A stretch of DNA of 64,000 bases from Limonium bicolor (lineage: Eukaryota > Streptophyta > Magnoliopsida > Caryophyllales > Plumbaginaceae). Below, piece by piece: positions 1-12,100 of this stretch (positions are counted from its first letter, which is position 1; every line of letters starts with the position of its first letter). Made by a program: the position numbers and the translations under genes. The stretch is from positions 349,865,636 to 349,929,635 of the forward strand of contig CM041776.1 of assembly GCA_023374045.1 (NCBI GenBank). The letters run 5' to 3'. The notes under the pieces are model-generated. The model did no database searches. It had not been told where the DNA came from and was given only the letters and a program-made list of their open reading frames with translations.

Positions 1-1174
1 ATTCTTCACTTTCTTCTTATGTGTATACGCCTCTCTCAATGATATATCACATAAATAGCTGCATTACCAAATTGAAGATAAGATGATGACAGTTCATTCC
101 GGAATCAGTAATATACTCGAACTTATCTTTTCTCTCTCGTGATTATTTGGTTGAGGGGAACACCATTACTACTCTATAAGTGTACTCCAAAGCTTATACT
201 TGTTTCTGGATTTTGGATTCTTGAAATAATGCTTATTGTTTGCTTTGTAAGGTGTGACACATTGAAGACGGGACTAGAAACTGCACCGCACAACAGACTG
301 AAGACGGGGTTGAACATTAAAAAAATCTACGGTTGTTAGCTAGGAACCATCAAAATAGGTGTGATTTTTTATTATTATTTTGACAGACACCTATTTCGGC
401 GGTTTGAAATAGGGATTTTTGTACTAGTTTGTTTTTGAGTTTTTTTAAGGCGGCTTGTCTCTACCACTATATAATATAAGGCATCTTTGGTTGATTTGCA
501 GCATCCAACAATAGATCTAGCATTGAGAGAGTTAGGTGATAAAGGAGCTTTGTATTTGACTTTATGAATGTAAAAAAATAATTTGTAGTATTTTACATCA
601 AGTTGTGAGCTCGCTTTGGGTTAGAGTTAGAAAATTCGTGAGGATTGAGAGTCTCTTCTATAGTCTCTCAATATTATAGTGAAAGCTTGGACAATGTTGC
701 GGTCCCAAGGTTTTATTATGAATTGAAGGGTTTTCCACTAATTTTTTATGAATTGCTTTATTTCCATTTTTTATATTTAGGTGTGTTGAATTCATATTTA
801 TACCCCGTGAATTCATAGCAAGTGATATCATACCTACTGTTGATACAATTGTTTGAATTAGCGGGAAAAACTAAACTTGACCAACAAAAGGGAAAAAACT
901 TTTATTAGTCTTTGTATTACAGCGAAGTATTAGCATCTTTATCGTATAACCAGACACAGAATATGTAGCATTGCTATTTTATACACAACAAACTAAAACC
1001 AAAACTGCTCCAACTTGCTAACTAACGAGCCAAACCCCAATATCTATATGTCAACTGAGCTCCATGAACAAGGAATATCAACATATGAATCTCTGTTGTA
1101 ACTTGTATCATAACATGGATGGAATGAAGTAAAGTTTGTAATCCCTTTGTACGACAAAAAGATAAATGTTACCA
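1..1174. other. AT-rich DNA, no gene recognised
   Basis: No coding pattern, RNA gene or clear repeat end was recognised. The stretch precedes a copia gag remnant on the same strand and may hold its decayed LTR or leader, but no LTR boundary or primer binding site could be fixed. Confidence 0.4.
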
Positions 1175-2240
1175 TATAGAAAAATGGAATCGAAGACTTC
1201 TTAGTGCAACAAGGCCTTGACCATGCCTGGAAGGAGACGATGCCAACAGGAATGCAACCGGTAGAGTGGATGAATCACCTAAAAAGGTGCCCCAAAGATG
1301 GAATACAATATCATGACAAACTTGACTCCAATAACGTTGTGGGATAAGCTGGCAAACATCTATGCTTTGAAAGTCCTTAACAAATAAAATGTTTAAAGAT
1401 GGAGCATTATGGCCTCAAGTTGGAAGAAGGTGGGTCTCGTAATAAGAACATCAATACATATAAAGAGTTACTGAATCAACCGATCAATGTTGATGAGAAG
1501 ATTGAGCCACAAGAGCAGTCGTTCTTTTTTTTTAGGCTCAATTCCCAAAATCATACAAGCTCTTGTGTAGATGGTCGTGGTTGGGAGGAGCACATTGAAT
1601 TTGTAGGAGGTCATTGCCATTGTTCAAGACAATGAGCATACGCTTAATAAAAATACATCAATGAATGATGATCAAGCCTTGGCTGCTACCGAAGAACATG
1701 GTCAAAATCAAAGAAGATGAGGTGGGTCCAGGGGAGATCTACTTCACGATTGGGTTGCAATAATTGTTGCTATTGTGACAAGGTGGGCCATATCCAAGCT
1801 TATTGTCGTATGCTCATGGAAGACATGAAGGAGTTCAAGAGTTTAAGAGAGAAAGGTAAAACCAATGTGGAAGATGAAGATGTTGCGAGCAATACACACA
1901 TGGTGATGTGCTCATGGCTATTAATAATGGTCCAAGATATCAGAAGATCCAAAGTTGTGGGTCCTCGATTCCACTGCCTCCAAGCATACGCGCAAAGATT
2001 TAGGCGCATTTGCAAGTTAGAAAATCTCTGTCGGGTTACTATTGGTAATAAGAAGATGGTGATGATCTAGGGTTGGAAGATGTGCACTTGAAGCTAGAGA
2101 ACAAAATAGAGCATCGAATTCGAAATTTAGCTACATACCAAAGATTAGCAAAATATAATCTCCTAGGACAATTGTGTGACGTAGGCTATGCTATGGCCAA
2201 GGAAAAACACTAAAGGAATGGAAATGTTATATTGTCTAAC
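1175..2240 (+). pseudogene. Ty1/copia gag-protease remnant
   Basis: In the element this part makes the capsid/nucleocapsid polyprotein and the start of the aspartic protease. Read through frame breaks, it shows the copia gag pattern: a DFLVQQGLDHAW-like stretch near 1190, YGLKLEEGG near 1410, INVDEKI near 1485, then a CCHC zinc knuckle (C-CY-C-DKVG-H-IQAY-C, about 1753-1810). The protease active site follows near 1960 as WVLDSTASKH, where the usual D-S-G is D-S-T. Further downstream are stretches resembling VTIGNKKMV and the later protease region. Stops interrupt it at about 1345, 1633, 2020 and 2068. No integrase, reverse transcriptase or flanking LTR follows, so this is a 5' fragment of a dead element. 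Confidence 0.75.
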
Positions 2241-2889
2241 GCCATCTTGAGTACTAGACTTATGAGACACTACATCATTTTCTATCTTCACCGCCTTCTC
2301 CTCTATTAGCATCAGAGATATTGATTATTTTATTCTAAGTAGTTTACCTTAGTTTTTTTCTACTGTTAGTCTTTATCTTGGACTTTGACTTTTGAAGAAT
2401 TCATCATTTCCCTTGCTTCATTTTTCACCTTTGTTTTGAGGTCGTCTAGGTTCGGAAACTTCCAATGAACCAAGTCTTCCTCGGCAACATATTCATGATT
2501 CTCTAGGCATAATTCCGCGACTCCCTAGGTTCAAAGCCTTGAAGAAATTGTGGGTCTTTAAAGAGATTTTCTAAGAGCTTTGTCATATTGAACTTCATTA
2601 GTTTCTTGTCAGTTCGAGTACTCACGCCTATTATCTATGTTATATTCCTCTCATTGCACATTTCACTGTGGAGGGTGATTTTTCGGTATGAGGGGGGTCT
2701 ATTAAAATATGGTCTGACTGGTCTAGATCCTACAAATTGCCATTTTGTGGAGGGTGAAAACCTGTTGTTCATGGCATCCCTCAAATACCTACTAAATCGT
2801 CCTCTTTCAGAAAGCATAAAGGGGAGTGCAAGTGTGCACTACACCCGCTCTCAATGGGCTCCACGCGAACTTATGCCTCTATAAGGCGG
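2241..2889. other. Unassigned sequence after copia remnant
   Basis: No recognised protein, RNA gene or repeat. An open frame at 2588-2884 (98 codons) has no recognisable family, and its antisense is also open, so it is not called as a gene. Confidence 0.35.
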
Positions 2890-3340
2890 AATTGACTAGA
2901 GTCGCCACCTAGTTTGACCTAAGAACTACGAAAGGAAGAGAAGGGGGTTCTAAGAACCGATAATGATTCTGAGGTTGTTCCTTATGGATAGGACTTATCC
3001 GGTCATTTGCAGAGATTCTATTGTGGGTTCGTACTAGGTTACACCCCTTAGAAGTGGCAACGACCACGACTTCGGATTGGTGCCCGAGGAAACCTCGGTC
3101 TCCAATTGTCGGGATTACCCTTTTTCAAAACCTTTTAGAGAGATTCATTTTTAAGCCAAAGGATAGGATTGAGTGCGGATTGAGGAGTAGATGAGTTAGA
3201 AGAGTTCCAGGAAAAGGCTGGTCTGAGATATTGGTCGATGAAGTTGGTTTGAATGTGAGGGATTTGAGGTTGTTTCGACTTTCATGAGGTTAAAAGGATA
3301 CTGAGAGTTTTGAGGAGCAAAAGGGCTTTTGGTTATTATA

Positions 3341-3638
3341 GAGCTTAGGGTATTTTGGTCATTTTGTAGAGCTTAGGGGTATTTTGGTCATTTCATAGAG
3401 CTGAGGGGTATTTCGGTCATTTCATAGAGTTGAGGGGTATTTGGTCATTTTGTAGAGTCAAGGGGTATTTTGGTCATTTTGTAGAGCTGAGGGGTATTTT
3501 GGTCATTTCGTAGAGTTGAGGGGTATTTTGGTCATTTTGTAGAGCCGAGGGGTATTTTGGTCATTTTGTGAAGCCAAGGGGTATTTTGGTCACTTTTCAT
3601 AGTTTAGGGGTATTTTGGTCATTTTGTGAAGTTAAGAG
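3341..3638 (+). repeat. Minisatellite, about 29 bp x 10
   Basis: Ten imperfect head-to-tail copies of a unit containing GTATTTTGGTCATTTTGTAG followed by a variable GAGCTGAGG-like spacer. The core GGTCATTT is the most constant part. The units are too degenerate and closely spaced to be a CRISPR-like array. Confidence 0.9.
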
Positions 3639-4231
3639 GTGTCCGAACTCTTTGGTGGAATTTTGAGGAGTATTTCGTGTTTATAAAGTTTGGATTTAGA
3701 ATGGTCAAATCTTGAGGTGTTTTAGGAAGTCGAGAGTGTTGATGGAGTGTGAAAGAGGATTTTTGGTTTACAGGTGTTCGGGTTTTGAAGATGTTTTCAG
3801 GTTTCTGATGACTACGGTTGTTCAGGAGCATCTAAGAATGAAGGGTCATGTGTTTGTGGGACTTGTGACTCCAAGTTTGCTTAGAAAGGATCAGGGAATG
3901 CCTATGGGTTAAAGCTCTAATGAAAGGATTGGGATTGATTTGTTCAGAATTGTCTCTCTTAAATTTTAAAACTGAAAATCATTTTTGTTGTAAAAGGGCG
4001 GATAATCCCGAGGGATTACCCTATGTACCCCCTCGAACACGACGCTTAACTGATAGTAAGTGCCCGAGGCTCGAAAGATGGGGCAATGAATTTATGTCGG
4101 AAAGTAGGGTTCAGAGAGAAACACCATGAAGGAGATGTTCTCGGTCGAACCCTAATAACATCTCTAACTCCCGGGTTTTAAAACATTAAAAATCAAAACA
4201 TTGAAATCGAGTGAAGGGAGTTAGACGATTC

Positions 4232-4389
4232 TAAAATCCCGGCTGCAACTAGGAAGGCCGTTACTTCCCTAGCGCCCCGCCTTGTAGAAATCTAGGCTGC
4301 AATTGGGGGAGGTTTGTCACCCTAATGCTCCGCCTAAAGAGATCCAGACTGCGACAAGGGAGGTTGTGACCCCAGTGCCCGCCTCGGAT
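4232..4389 (+). repeat. Tandem repeat, about 52 bp x 3
   Basis: Three diverged copies of a unit that starts near GGCTGCAACTAGG (TAGGCTGCAATTGG and CAGACTGCGACAAGG in the other two). Each ends in a CCTAATGCTCCGCC-like phrase (AGCGCCCCGCC, AATGCTCCGCC, AGTGCCCGCC). Confidence 0.75.
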
Positions 4390-4960
4390 TTTTATTTGGA
4401 AGGGAGACAATGACGTCTAACTAGGGAGAAAATGTTTTGAAAATGTTAAACATCTCTTATTCCTGAAAACGTTTGGTTTAAGTTTGAAATTTAAGTTGGA
4501 ACACTTTAAAAGTTGTCGGAATTCTCGATATAGGACCACTGATTTTGAGAAATGTTTTTAGGAGAAAACTTTCTGTATATGTGAGAAGAACTTTCTGCAT
4601 TTGAGAAGAGTTTTCTGTGATGTGAGAAGAGTTTTTCCATTAAAATTCCACAAAATGGTTTCTTTTGAAAACTTGATGAAGTTTGAATAAAATGATTGTT
4701 TGAAAATTTGAGAAAAGAGATTTTCAGGATTTTTGAATAAAGCTGAATAATGAGAATGTTTTTTGGATTTTTGGGAGTTTGGATGGAATCTACAAATTTG
4801 GGTTTGAATGGGATTGAGTTTGAATTGGATTGATTTGAATCAGCTTGGAAAACAGTTCAGGTCAAAATTAGGCCAAGGTCAACGTTTGGGTCAAAGTCCA
4901 CATTTGGGTCAAGGTCAACGTTTGGGTCAAACTCGGACTTCGTTTGGGCTTTTAGGCTAA

Positions 4961-5101
4961 AACGGGCTTGGGCCTTGAAATGGGCTTGGGCCTTGAAATG
5001 GGCTTGGGCCTCAAAATGAGCTGGGGCCTCAAAATGGGCTTGGGCCTCAAATGGGCTTGGGCCTCGAAATGGGGCTTGGGCCTTGAAATGGGTTTGGGCC
5101 T
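4961..5101 (+). repeat. Minisatellite, 17-19 bp x 8
   Basis: Eight copies of ATGGGCTTGGGCCTTGAA with small changes, one copy shortened by one base and one lengthened. Because the unit is close to a multiple of three and lacks stops, it creates repetitive open frames on both strands (4952-5269 minus, 4968-5207 plus). These are not genes. The GGGC/GCCC words continue more loosely to about 5430. Confidence 0.9.
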
Positions 5102-5520
5102 TACCCTAACCTTGGGCCTCTTTTTTTTGTATTTGGGCTTTTTATTGACTTGGGTTCTTTTTTTTTTGGGCTTTGAAGATGTGAGCCAAAATAGGCTTTT
5201 GAGCTGATGAGCTTTTGGGCCTGATTTGGACCTGATGAGCTTTTGGGCCAAGGTGGACGGATGGGCCAAGTTGGGTTTGACTTGACTTTGGGTTTTGATT
5301 TAGGCCTTGGGCCTTTTTATTTGAGTTGAAGATTATTTTGGGCTGAAATGGGCCTTGGGCTTGACTAGGCTTGGGGCCGAATTGGCCTATGGGCCTGTTT
5401 TGAGATTGGGCCGAACATTGGGCCATAGTGGGTTGGGTTTTGGGCTGATTGTGAAGTGAAATTTGACTTTGGATTTTGAATTTGATTGTTGTTGGTTGTG
5501 AATTTATGTTGACATTAGAG

Positions 5521-7940
5521 GATGATTTGGAAAATTTTAAGGAAAATAGGTATTACTCACATGGACCGTGTCTGGGACCCGTATGCATTGAGGATACCCA
5601 AACCTAGAGCTTTTCTAAAAATGGGTGACCTATGGGCTAATTAGAGCTTCCTAGGTATTGGGCCTCTATACTGGACTAGGTCCAACAATTGCCAAGCTAA
5701 TCTACAACATGAGCATATAAGACAGATAATTATGAATTTGAAATGAAATATAAACAACCAAGCCAACCACCGTGAACTTCAATGACAAAGTAGAGTATGT
5801 ACAATGAATCCTAAAGTGTATGGTTGCTAATTAATTTGTTAAGAGTATCAAAAAGTTGTTTGGCTCAAAACACATTTTCTATTCTTGATTTTTTTTTTTA
5901 CTTTAGATTATGATAAAAAAATTTTTGAATAAATTAAGAATACTGCAGCCTAAGTACAACCTTGCTAATCCAAACTAACCGATCATGGTCAATCTATGTC
6001 CTACGCCCTACATGGTTATTATCGAGTTATGTCAATACAAAAGGAACGGCCCACACCAGGTGCTTAACGGAGGGAAGATTAGTCAAAACCAGGAACAAAC
6101 TGATTTGAACTAAAAATAATAGACTTGTTCTAACTACTAATCCCCAAACGTCACTGACTAATGAAAAGATCCTCCTCTTTCGCTTGCACACATAAACAGA
6201 TAAACATTCAAGAAGTACAGGGTGCTTGCAATGCCTAAATGACCGAAGAGATTTCAAATTCACCACAACTTCACAAAACAGTGCATATTCCCACAGATAT
6301 CAGGCACGTTTAAAAGGGCATTCAAATACAATCATTAAGTAAATATTGATGCTACTTGGGTGAAGATTAATACCCAGGATGAAGAAAAGCTATCTCTGCA
6401 AGGAACAACACAAGAGAGAGAACATACAAACGACCAAACACATTAGTTAGTCCGTTTAATCGAAGAGTCAAAAGAAAGAAACATGAAGGATAGACTATGG
6501 AAAACTCTGCCCGGGTGATTGACACCTCCAGATCTCTACGCTCATAGAAAAAAAATAGCATAATATCGATTCCTTGTATGCCTGAATTCGAACCAAACCG
6601 TCTGATTTTAACCATCCTGAATGAGGGGCACTTTTTCTGGGTGTTGATCATCGGAATGGAATCAGTAAGAGCTCTTGCAAAGAATCAGAGATAGAACAAA
6701 CATGGCAGACGTTTAGATTGTGGCTCAAATAGGTGGGAACAAGGAAAATGCAAGACTAAAATAAAGAACTACAGATTTGAGCTACTCTCTTCGACTAGGG
6801 CCCGAGAGTTCACAAGTTTCAACCTAAAATCACAACATATGCAGATAACAGATACCACCAGAAGTGAGTCGCTGAACAAACGGAAAAGGATAGGAAGTAT
6901 GAAAGGCATAGAACATAGATCCCCATATGCCTCTTTGCTTCTATCACAATGATTCAAAACAACGCTTGTACCGTAGCAGTCCCAGGTTCAATCGGTGCTT
7001 ATATGTACAACAGAGATTAAACACAAATGCGAGAGAAATGAGAAATCAACTCAATCTTATCAGCGCCAGCATCAACACAGGAAACCTCTCTAAATGTAGA
7101 GAAAAGAGGAGCAGGAGGGGGAGAAGAAATACGACGCTTGCATCGGAATCTAACGGAGTCGTTCTCCGAATCATCGTTCTCGTATAGGGTTCCTGTTTCA
7201 GAAACTGGTTTCCGAAAGAGCAACGTCCTTCCTTCCCCTTTTTCATTGGCCATCATCGGTAGAGTTCATTTGGCTAAAAAAATCGCAAACAAAAGAGAAA
7301 GCCGAAATCGAGAGAGGGACGGAAAGGGAATTCAAAACCGTTTTTGCCGGAAAGGTCAATTGGAAGCTAACTTACACTGCACAAACGTCGAATGTGATGG
7401 AAAAAAAACCACCGCAGAAAAGAGTTTTTTTCCCTGGTCGCTTCGCGAGTGTGAATCAAGGTACTCCTTTTTCTGAGAGATACTCCGGTCCTGGATTTTA
7501 GAGATGAAGGGGGCCAGAAGAAGGTTGAATTCTTGGGCGGGAGAACGAACAGTCGGGGGTTTGCTCATCTTTTGTGAAGTGTGTCGGCTGGCTCCTCTAA
7601 GGTTTTTCTTTTGAGAAAGAAAGCAAAAGGATGGGCATTAGAGGATGGTCGGAGACAAGATTCGCAGTCGCCATTCCCCCTGGAAGGATGAAGGCGTGCC
7701 CGGATTGTTAATGGAGTTCGAGGCCTTCAAAATGACTGCCGGTTTGAAGTACCGAGGAGCCAGCGAGAGAAGATTGGGGGAATTAATCGGTTCTCTCAAG
7801 AACCAACCCCATACTGCATGTTCCCCTTTTTTTTTGTAAATGTTCATCGAGACTGGAGTGGAGCAGTGGACCGAGACAAACAACAAAACAGAAGTGAAAT
7901 AAAAAGAAAGAGTAAAGGCCATACACAGGTGGTATAAAAA
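5521..7940. other. Non-coding sequence, some open frames, none recognised
   Basis: Several open frames of 60-119 codons lie on both strands (for example 6367-6651 minus, 7138-7476 plus, 7638-7997 minus), but none shows a known domain. Between about 6930 and 7830 the base composition is less AT-rich and purine-skewed. This could be decayed coding or leader sequence of the surrounding LTR-like repeat. No function is assigned. Confidence 0.3.
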
Positions 7941-7959
7941 AATGATTACTGCTACTACT

Positions 7960-8015
7960 AGGATTCGAACTCGGTATTCCCCACACCACTCCTGCATACT
8001 TAACCAGTTGAGCTG
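7960..8015 (-). repeat. tRNA-like Pol III module 1 (A and B box)
   Basis: On the minus strand an A-box-like CAGCTCAACTGGTTAAGTA (7997-8015) is followed after 24 bases by a B-box-like GAGTTCGAATCCT (7960-7972), then a T-rich run. The spacing and words are those of a tRNA or tRNA-derived SINE head. The acceptor stem does not pair, so it is not a functional tRNA gene. Confidence 0.55.
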
Positions 8016-8100
8016 TAGAAAATTTCAGTAGATAACCGTAGATAGTGAAACAAAAGTCGAATTGCAAGCTAAACGAGAAATAAAAAAAAGCACCGTAGCT

Positions 8101-8152
8101 AGGGATCGAACCCAGAACCATTGGGTTACATGGAGAGTATGCTAACCGGCTA
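8101..8152 (-). repeat. tRNA-like Pol III module 2 (A and B box)
   Basis: On the minus strand TAGCCGGTTAGCATACTC (8135-8152) resembles an A box and GGGTTCGATCCCT (8101-8113) a B box. A short T-rich stretch follows at about 8082-8090. It lies about 90 bp from module 1 in the same orientation. There is no convincing cloverleaf. Confidence 0.5.
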
Positions 8153-8404
8153 TGCTGAGTCGGAAATCAATATCTTCACGAGAGAAAATAATACTAAAGT
8201 TTCAGCCCGGACCGGGGTTTAAAACCGGAATTATTGTTGAAAACTCATTTTTGGAAATCGTGTTTTTATGAAATGCTTTGAAAAAGGTTATAAAATGACG
8301 GTTTCGTTATGGCACGCACGCTAGTATGTTTTGAAAAAGAAAGGCGACGACCCTCTTATTATTTCGAAATTTGCTTTACGGGGTGAGAATTTTTGGTGTC
8401 TACA

Positions 8405-9560
8405 TCACCGTTTTTCGCTCAACCTTTTTTTCCCCTAATGTGGATTGTGTGATTAGTAACAACATCTTCACACTTACGCCTTTCCTAGAACTGTATCTTC
8501 TCCACTGTGAGATCTCCGGGGAAACTTTGGACTTTTCTTGTATATTAGTTGGACTACCTTCCCGTATGAGCCATATCTTGACTCCGTGTGGCCCAATGGG
8601 TATAGGTTTGTCCGCCAATCACAACATACATTACTTAATAAATCATTATCTGTTTCCATGCTGGGTTCTAAGGATAATTTTGGCTACTGCTGAAGCAACT
8701 TGACTGTTTGCAATATAATTCATTATGTTCCTTACAATGTTATGTAGTTTAACATAAGTTCATTACTACTGCAACTAATGAATACTAAAGACTTCAATTA
8801 CTTTCAGATCTTCCTTACAACTGAGTAGCTACAGACATCCATCTAAACCTTCAATCAAGCCTTGAGAGAAGGCAAAACTACTGTAGCAACAAAGGCTCAT
8901 GGGTTGATGCATTAGTAGCTGAATAAAACCAGGCCGCCAACCTTGGAAAGTAGACAACCAAAATCCAAAAGCCAAAAGCCACAAGCAAAATCCAAAAGCC
9001 ACAAGCAAATCCAAAAACCACATGCAACGTAAAAACTAAAATGTGTGACAGACAACCTGGAACATCTTTGGAGAATTTTTTGTTGCTCATACCATCTTCG
9101 TCCTGGTTGTCACAAATCACATCAAGAAATAATGAAATTGTCCTGTGCTTGTCATCCTGGTGAACAACAGTAAGTGATCCCGGTGACAGCAGCAAACGAT
9201 CTCGGTGAAAACAACAATCGATCTCACTTTCAGATTCAATAGCTTCGAAACCTACCAAACTGCATGCACCGATCGTCCGCAACTCACAGCCGTTGCACCT
9301 GCTGAGAGACCAAAAGCCCGCAGTGAAGAGGGAAAATCTCACCCACGCTGAAATTAGAAAGACCGAAATGGGAGAGAGATAAACCGAAATGGGAGAGTGA
9401 TAAAGAGGGTTGTGAGGTGAAGTGGATGGTGGGAGAGTGAGTAGAGAAGGTTGTATACGAGCTAACCTAGTGATATATTAGATTGATAGACCCGTTTACA
9501 AATAAAAATACTTGTCTGGCTCTTCTTTTGACCTAATGAACGCAATATCTTCGGCGTGTT
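8405..9560. other. Intergenic, no gene recognised
   Basis: A 154-codon minus-strand open frame (8878-9342) has no recognisable domain. Its hydrophobic FGFWIL-type repeats come from the short tandem DNA repeat at 8950-9024. A 110-codon plus frame at 8371-8703 is likewise unrecognised. Confidence 0.35.
8950..9024. repeat. Short tandem repeat AATCCAAAAGCCACAAGCAA
   Basis: About four imperfect copies of a 10-22 bp unit built from CCAAAAGCCA and CAAGCAAAAT words lie head to tail. Confidence 0.7.
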
Positions 9561-9648
9561 TTTTTTAAGAACATTGTGACCATATATTATAATACATAGC
9601 AAGCACAAGGGGAAAAGACCCTCATGTCATGCTAGATCCATATCTAGC

Positions 9649-10017
9649 TTACAAGCCATACGGATATTTGGGGGAACATGCTCCCCTAACACACCCGATT
9701 ACTCTCAAAAGAGGATTCCCCAAATTACAGATAATCTTCGTCAGATAGTTATCATACATAAGAGTATCACTTCTAATAATACTAGCAAAATTAGATATTA
9801 ATCCTCTCACCATCAAGATATCATCCCAACTGGCATTGGGTCTTCTGATATCTCCCAAAAGTAGGATATCCTCGAAATATTTATCAACTGATTCAATGCA
9901 AATGCTATGGATACCCACCGAGATAGCAAGCTCCATGGCAATTCTTTTTGCTTTGATATCAGCATACTGCACATTACTGGTGCTGGAAATTCTTCGATTG
10001 AAAACTACAATAGGCAA
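9649..10017 (-). pseudogene. LINE RNase H-like domain remnant
   Basis: A 122-residue minus-strand frame fits the C-terminal RNase H-like (RVT_3) domain found in many plant LINEs. It has a ...YADIKAKRIAMELAIS... stretch, which matches the usual 'AE/K...A...A...A' helix, and an ICIESVDKYF strand that would correspond to 'ESD'. In an active element the domain removes RNA from RNA-DNA hybrids. Key acidic residues are only partly visible. Its position just before the element's 3' end supports the call. Confidence 0.6.
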
Positions 10018-10356
10018 ACCGCGATCATCTTGGATGAGACCAGCTATGATCTGATCCCCATAACGACTAGCAAGCGTACCCGTACAAATGTTATGATAAC
10101 CCGTCGGTGGAGGATGCCAAATCCTAGGAGATAGAGATGAGAGGAGACCTTCATCACCGAAAGATAGCTTCAGTAAAGGAGTTGTTTACCTCGACTTCTT
10201 TCCACCAAGAAAGCTCTGAATTATGCTTGACTTTATTCCTCGAAGCATATATGACCCAAAGCTTGTTAGCTATAAGAGATAGCTTCTTCACACTCCACAC
10301 CTCAGACATCCGAAAAAACCAGTCCAACATACCATCCACATTGTTAGGAATTTCAT

Positions 10357-10908
10357 TCACATCCACCAAGCCCCTTCATATATCTCTAACTGCGCAACAA
10401 TAGAAGAAACAATGAGCCAAGTTATCCTTAGCCCCACAGAAGATGCACTTGGAATCACCCCCGATCCGTCTAGCCAGATTATCCTGACAAGGGATAATAT
10501 TTCCCAAAAACTTCCAGAGATTAAGTTTAACTCTGGGGCAGCAAATGGAATGGTAAGCTTCTTCCCAATCCTACCAATGAAGTGGGACGGATTGGAGGAG
10601 CTCTCCTCACCTATTTCTTTTACCAGAAAGATATAAGCTGGTTTGACGGAGAACTTGGTATCTTTGGAGAGGACCCAGGTCCACTGATTAGGACTATCCA
10701 AATCTTGTGAAGGAAGAGACAGAAGCCCATCCCCCACAGAAGGTAGGAGCCGAGCTCCTTCTCTGAGCATATCCAAAACCGAAGAGATGGACTTCCAGAT
10801 GGAGCTACCTTTATTAGAAGGGTGGCACTCACTCATATTGATGTCAGGGTAATAGAGCTGTTTCATAACTTGGGCTACTAAAGACCCGGACAAGAAAGTA
10901 ATCTCCAA
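10357..10908 (-). pseudogene. LINE zf-RVT-like linker remnant
   Basis: This minus-strand segment of 183 codons matches the zinc-binding linker of plant LINE ORF2. It carries a DQWTW...-type phrase (PNQWTWVLSKDTKFSVKPAY), then HFIGRIGKKLTIPF in place of the usual W..IWKLKIPPK, and ends at AQLEIYEGAWW. Cysteines expected in the zinc-binding part are disrupted by frame changes. It lies directly between the reverse transcriptase and RNase H remnants, as expected. Confidence 0.55.
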
Positions 10909-10910
10909 AG

Positions 10911-12100
10911 CTATTTAACCAAAAGAGCTTTGTTGAAATTTTCCACTTCTCTGAAACCAAGGCCTCCTTGGTCCGCCGTGTCACAAACCTTAGACCATTT
11001 AGTCCAGTGGAGAGCTCTTTTATCGACTTTCCCACTCCACCAGAAAGAGGAGAAGGCTGAATTGAGTTTCGCAATAATACCCTTGGGAAGAGCAAATAGG
11101 GACATGGTGTAGTTGGGAATAGACTGGAGAACACTAGACACCATGATGGATCTAGCTGCTTGTGCCATAGGTTTTGTCCAACTGGCAACCCTTTTGTGAA
11201 CTGATTCGATAAGATAGGTAAAGAGATCATGTTTTCTCCTACCTATCTTGAGGGGAAGGCCCAGGTATTTGGAGAAGCAAGGCACCTCTTGGACATTCAG
11301 AAGGCTGGAGAGATTGTCTTTAATGGAGAGAGATAATCTTTTTCTAAACACCAATTCAGATTTGAGATGGTTGATTAGGTGGTCAGAGGCTTGAAGGAAT
11401 TTTGTGAGAATATGGTTCAGGCGGGAAATATTAGTGGGATTGGATTTGCCAAAAAGAAGAAGGTCATCAGCGAAGGCTAGGTGAGATATAGACGGGCAGA
11501 GGGGAGAGAGCTTGATACCATGAAAGTATCCATTAATATCGGACTTATTAAGGAAACTAGACAAAGCTTCCTGAGCCAAAATGAATAGGAAGGGAGAAAG
11601 AGGGTCTCCTTGTCTAATGCCCCTAGACTGGTTGAAAGAGTTACCTAGCTTGTCGTTGATGAGGATAGCACATCTGACTGAGCAGACACAGTTCATAACT
11701 GGAGTAATCCAATGAGAAGGGAAACCCATGGAAAGGAGAACATCTTGGAGGAAGCTCCACTCTAATCTGTCATATGCCTTGCTAAAGTCCAACTTGAGGG
11801 CAAAGAAACCATTTTTAACAGCTTAGTTCTTCTCTAAAAAATGTTGGAGCTCGCCTGCAAGAATAATATTGTCGGTAATAAGTCTTCCTTTCACGAACCG
11901 TGATTGATTGTGGGAGATGAGATGCGGGAGCATATGTTGAACCCTATTAGCCAAGGTCTTGGAAGCAATCTTATATGCAAATTGCAGAGAGCGATCGGTC
12001 TGAATTTATCAATCTCCGTCGCCCCGGTCATCTTTGGGATAAGAGTGATGAAGTACTCATTCAAGGAATCAGGGAGGGGCTGGCCTCTAAGGATAGGCAT
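10911..12100 (-). pseudogene. LINE reverse transcriptase remnant
   Basis: The longest open frame (11792-10911, 293 codons) carries the core motifs of a non-LTR reverse transcriptase. These are MDFSKAYDRLEW, SRGIRQGDPLSPFLFILAQE, and the catalytic FADDLLLF, followed by thumb sequences such as FSKYLGLPLKIGRRK and FWWSGK. An upstream frame (12100-11891) holds the earlier motif YFITLIPK...DKFRPIALCN. The two are separated by stops near 11822 and by a frame change. In an intact LINE the enzyme primes reverse transcription on nicked target DNA. The catalytic Asp-Asp pair is preserved, but the gene as a whole is interrupted at least twice and cannot give a full protein. Confidence 0.85.

Larger units (their letters stand above)
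2890..8404 (+). repeat. LTR-like long repeat, possibly Tat/Ogre type
   Basis: The stretch has no conserved coding sequence. It holds three separate short tandem arrays and two antisense tRNA-like modules. It ends with GGTGTCTACA at 8395-8404, a common 3' end of plant Tat/Ogre-type LTRs. Near its left edge, AGAGTCGCCACC at about 2900 is a phrase often found in the same group. No matching second LTR, polypurine tract or target duplication was found, so the limits and the assignment are inference. It could also be several unrelated old insertions. Confidence 0.3.

Noticed and set aside
3341..5101. CRISPR-like array
   Set aside because: The repeats are contiguous, degenerate and without unique spacers. 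This is a plant nuclear window.
4952..5269. Repetitive 105-codon minus frame and overlapping 79-codon plus frame
   Set aside because: Both are by-products of the stop-free 18 bp minisatellite.
7960..8152. Functional tRNA genes
   Set aside because: A-box and B-box words are present, but the acceptor and anticodon stems do not pair. The same holds at 41545 and 49017.
8878..9342. 154-codon minus open frame
   Set aside because: No known domain. Its hydrophobic repeats are created by a short tandem DNA repeat, and there is no supporting promoter or splice context.
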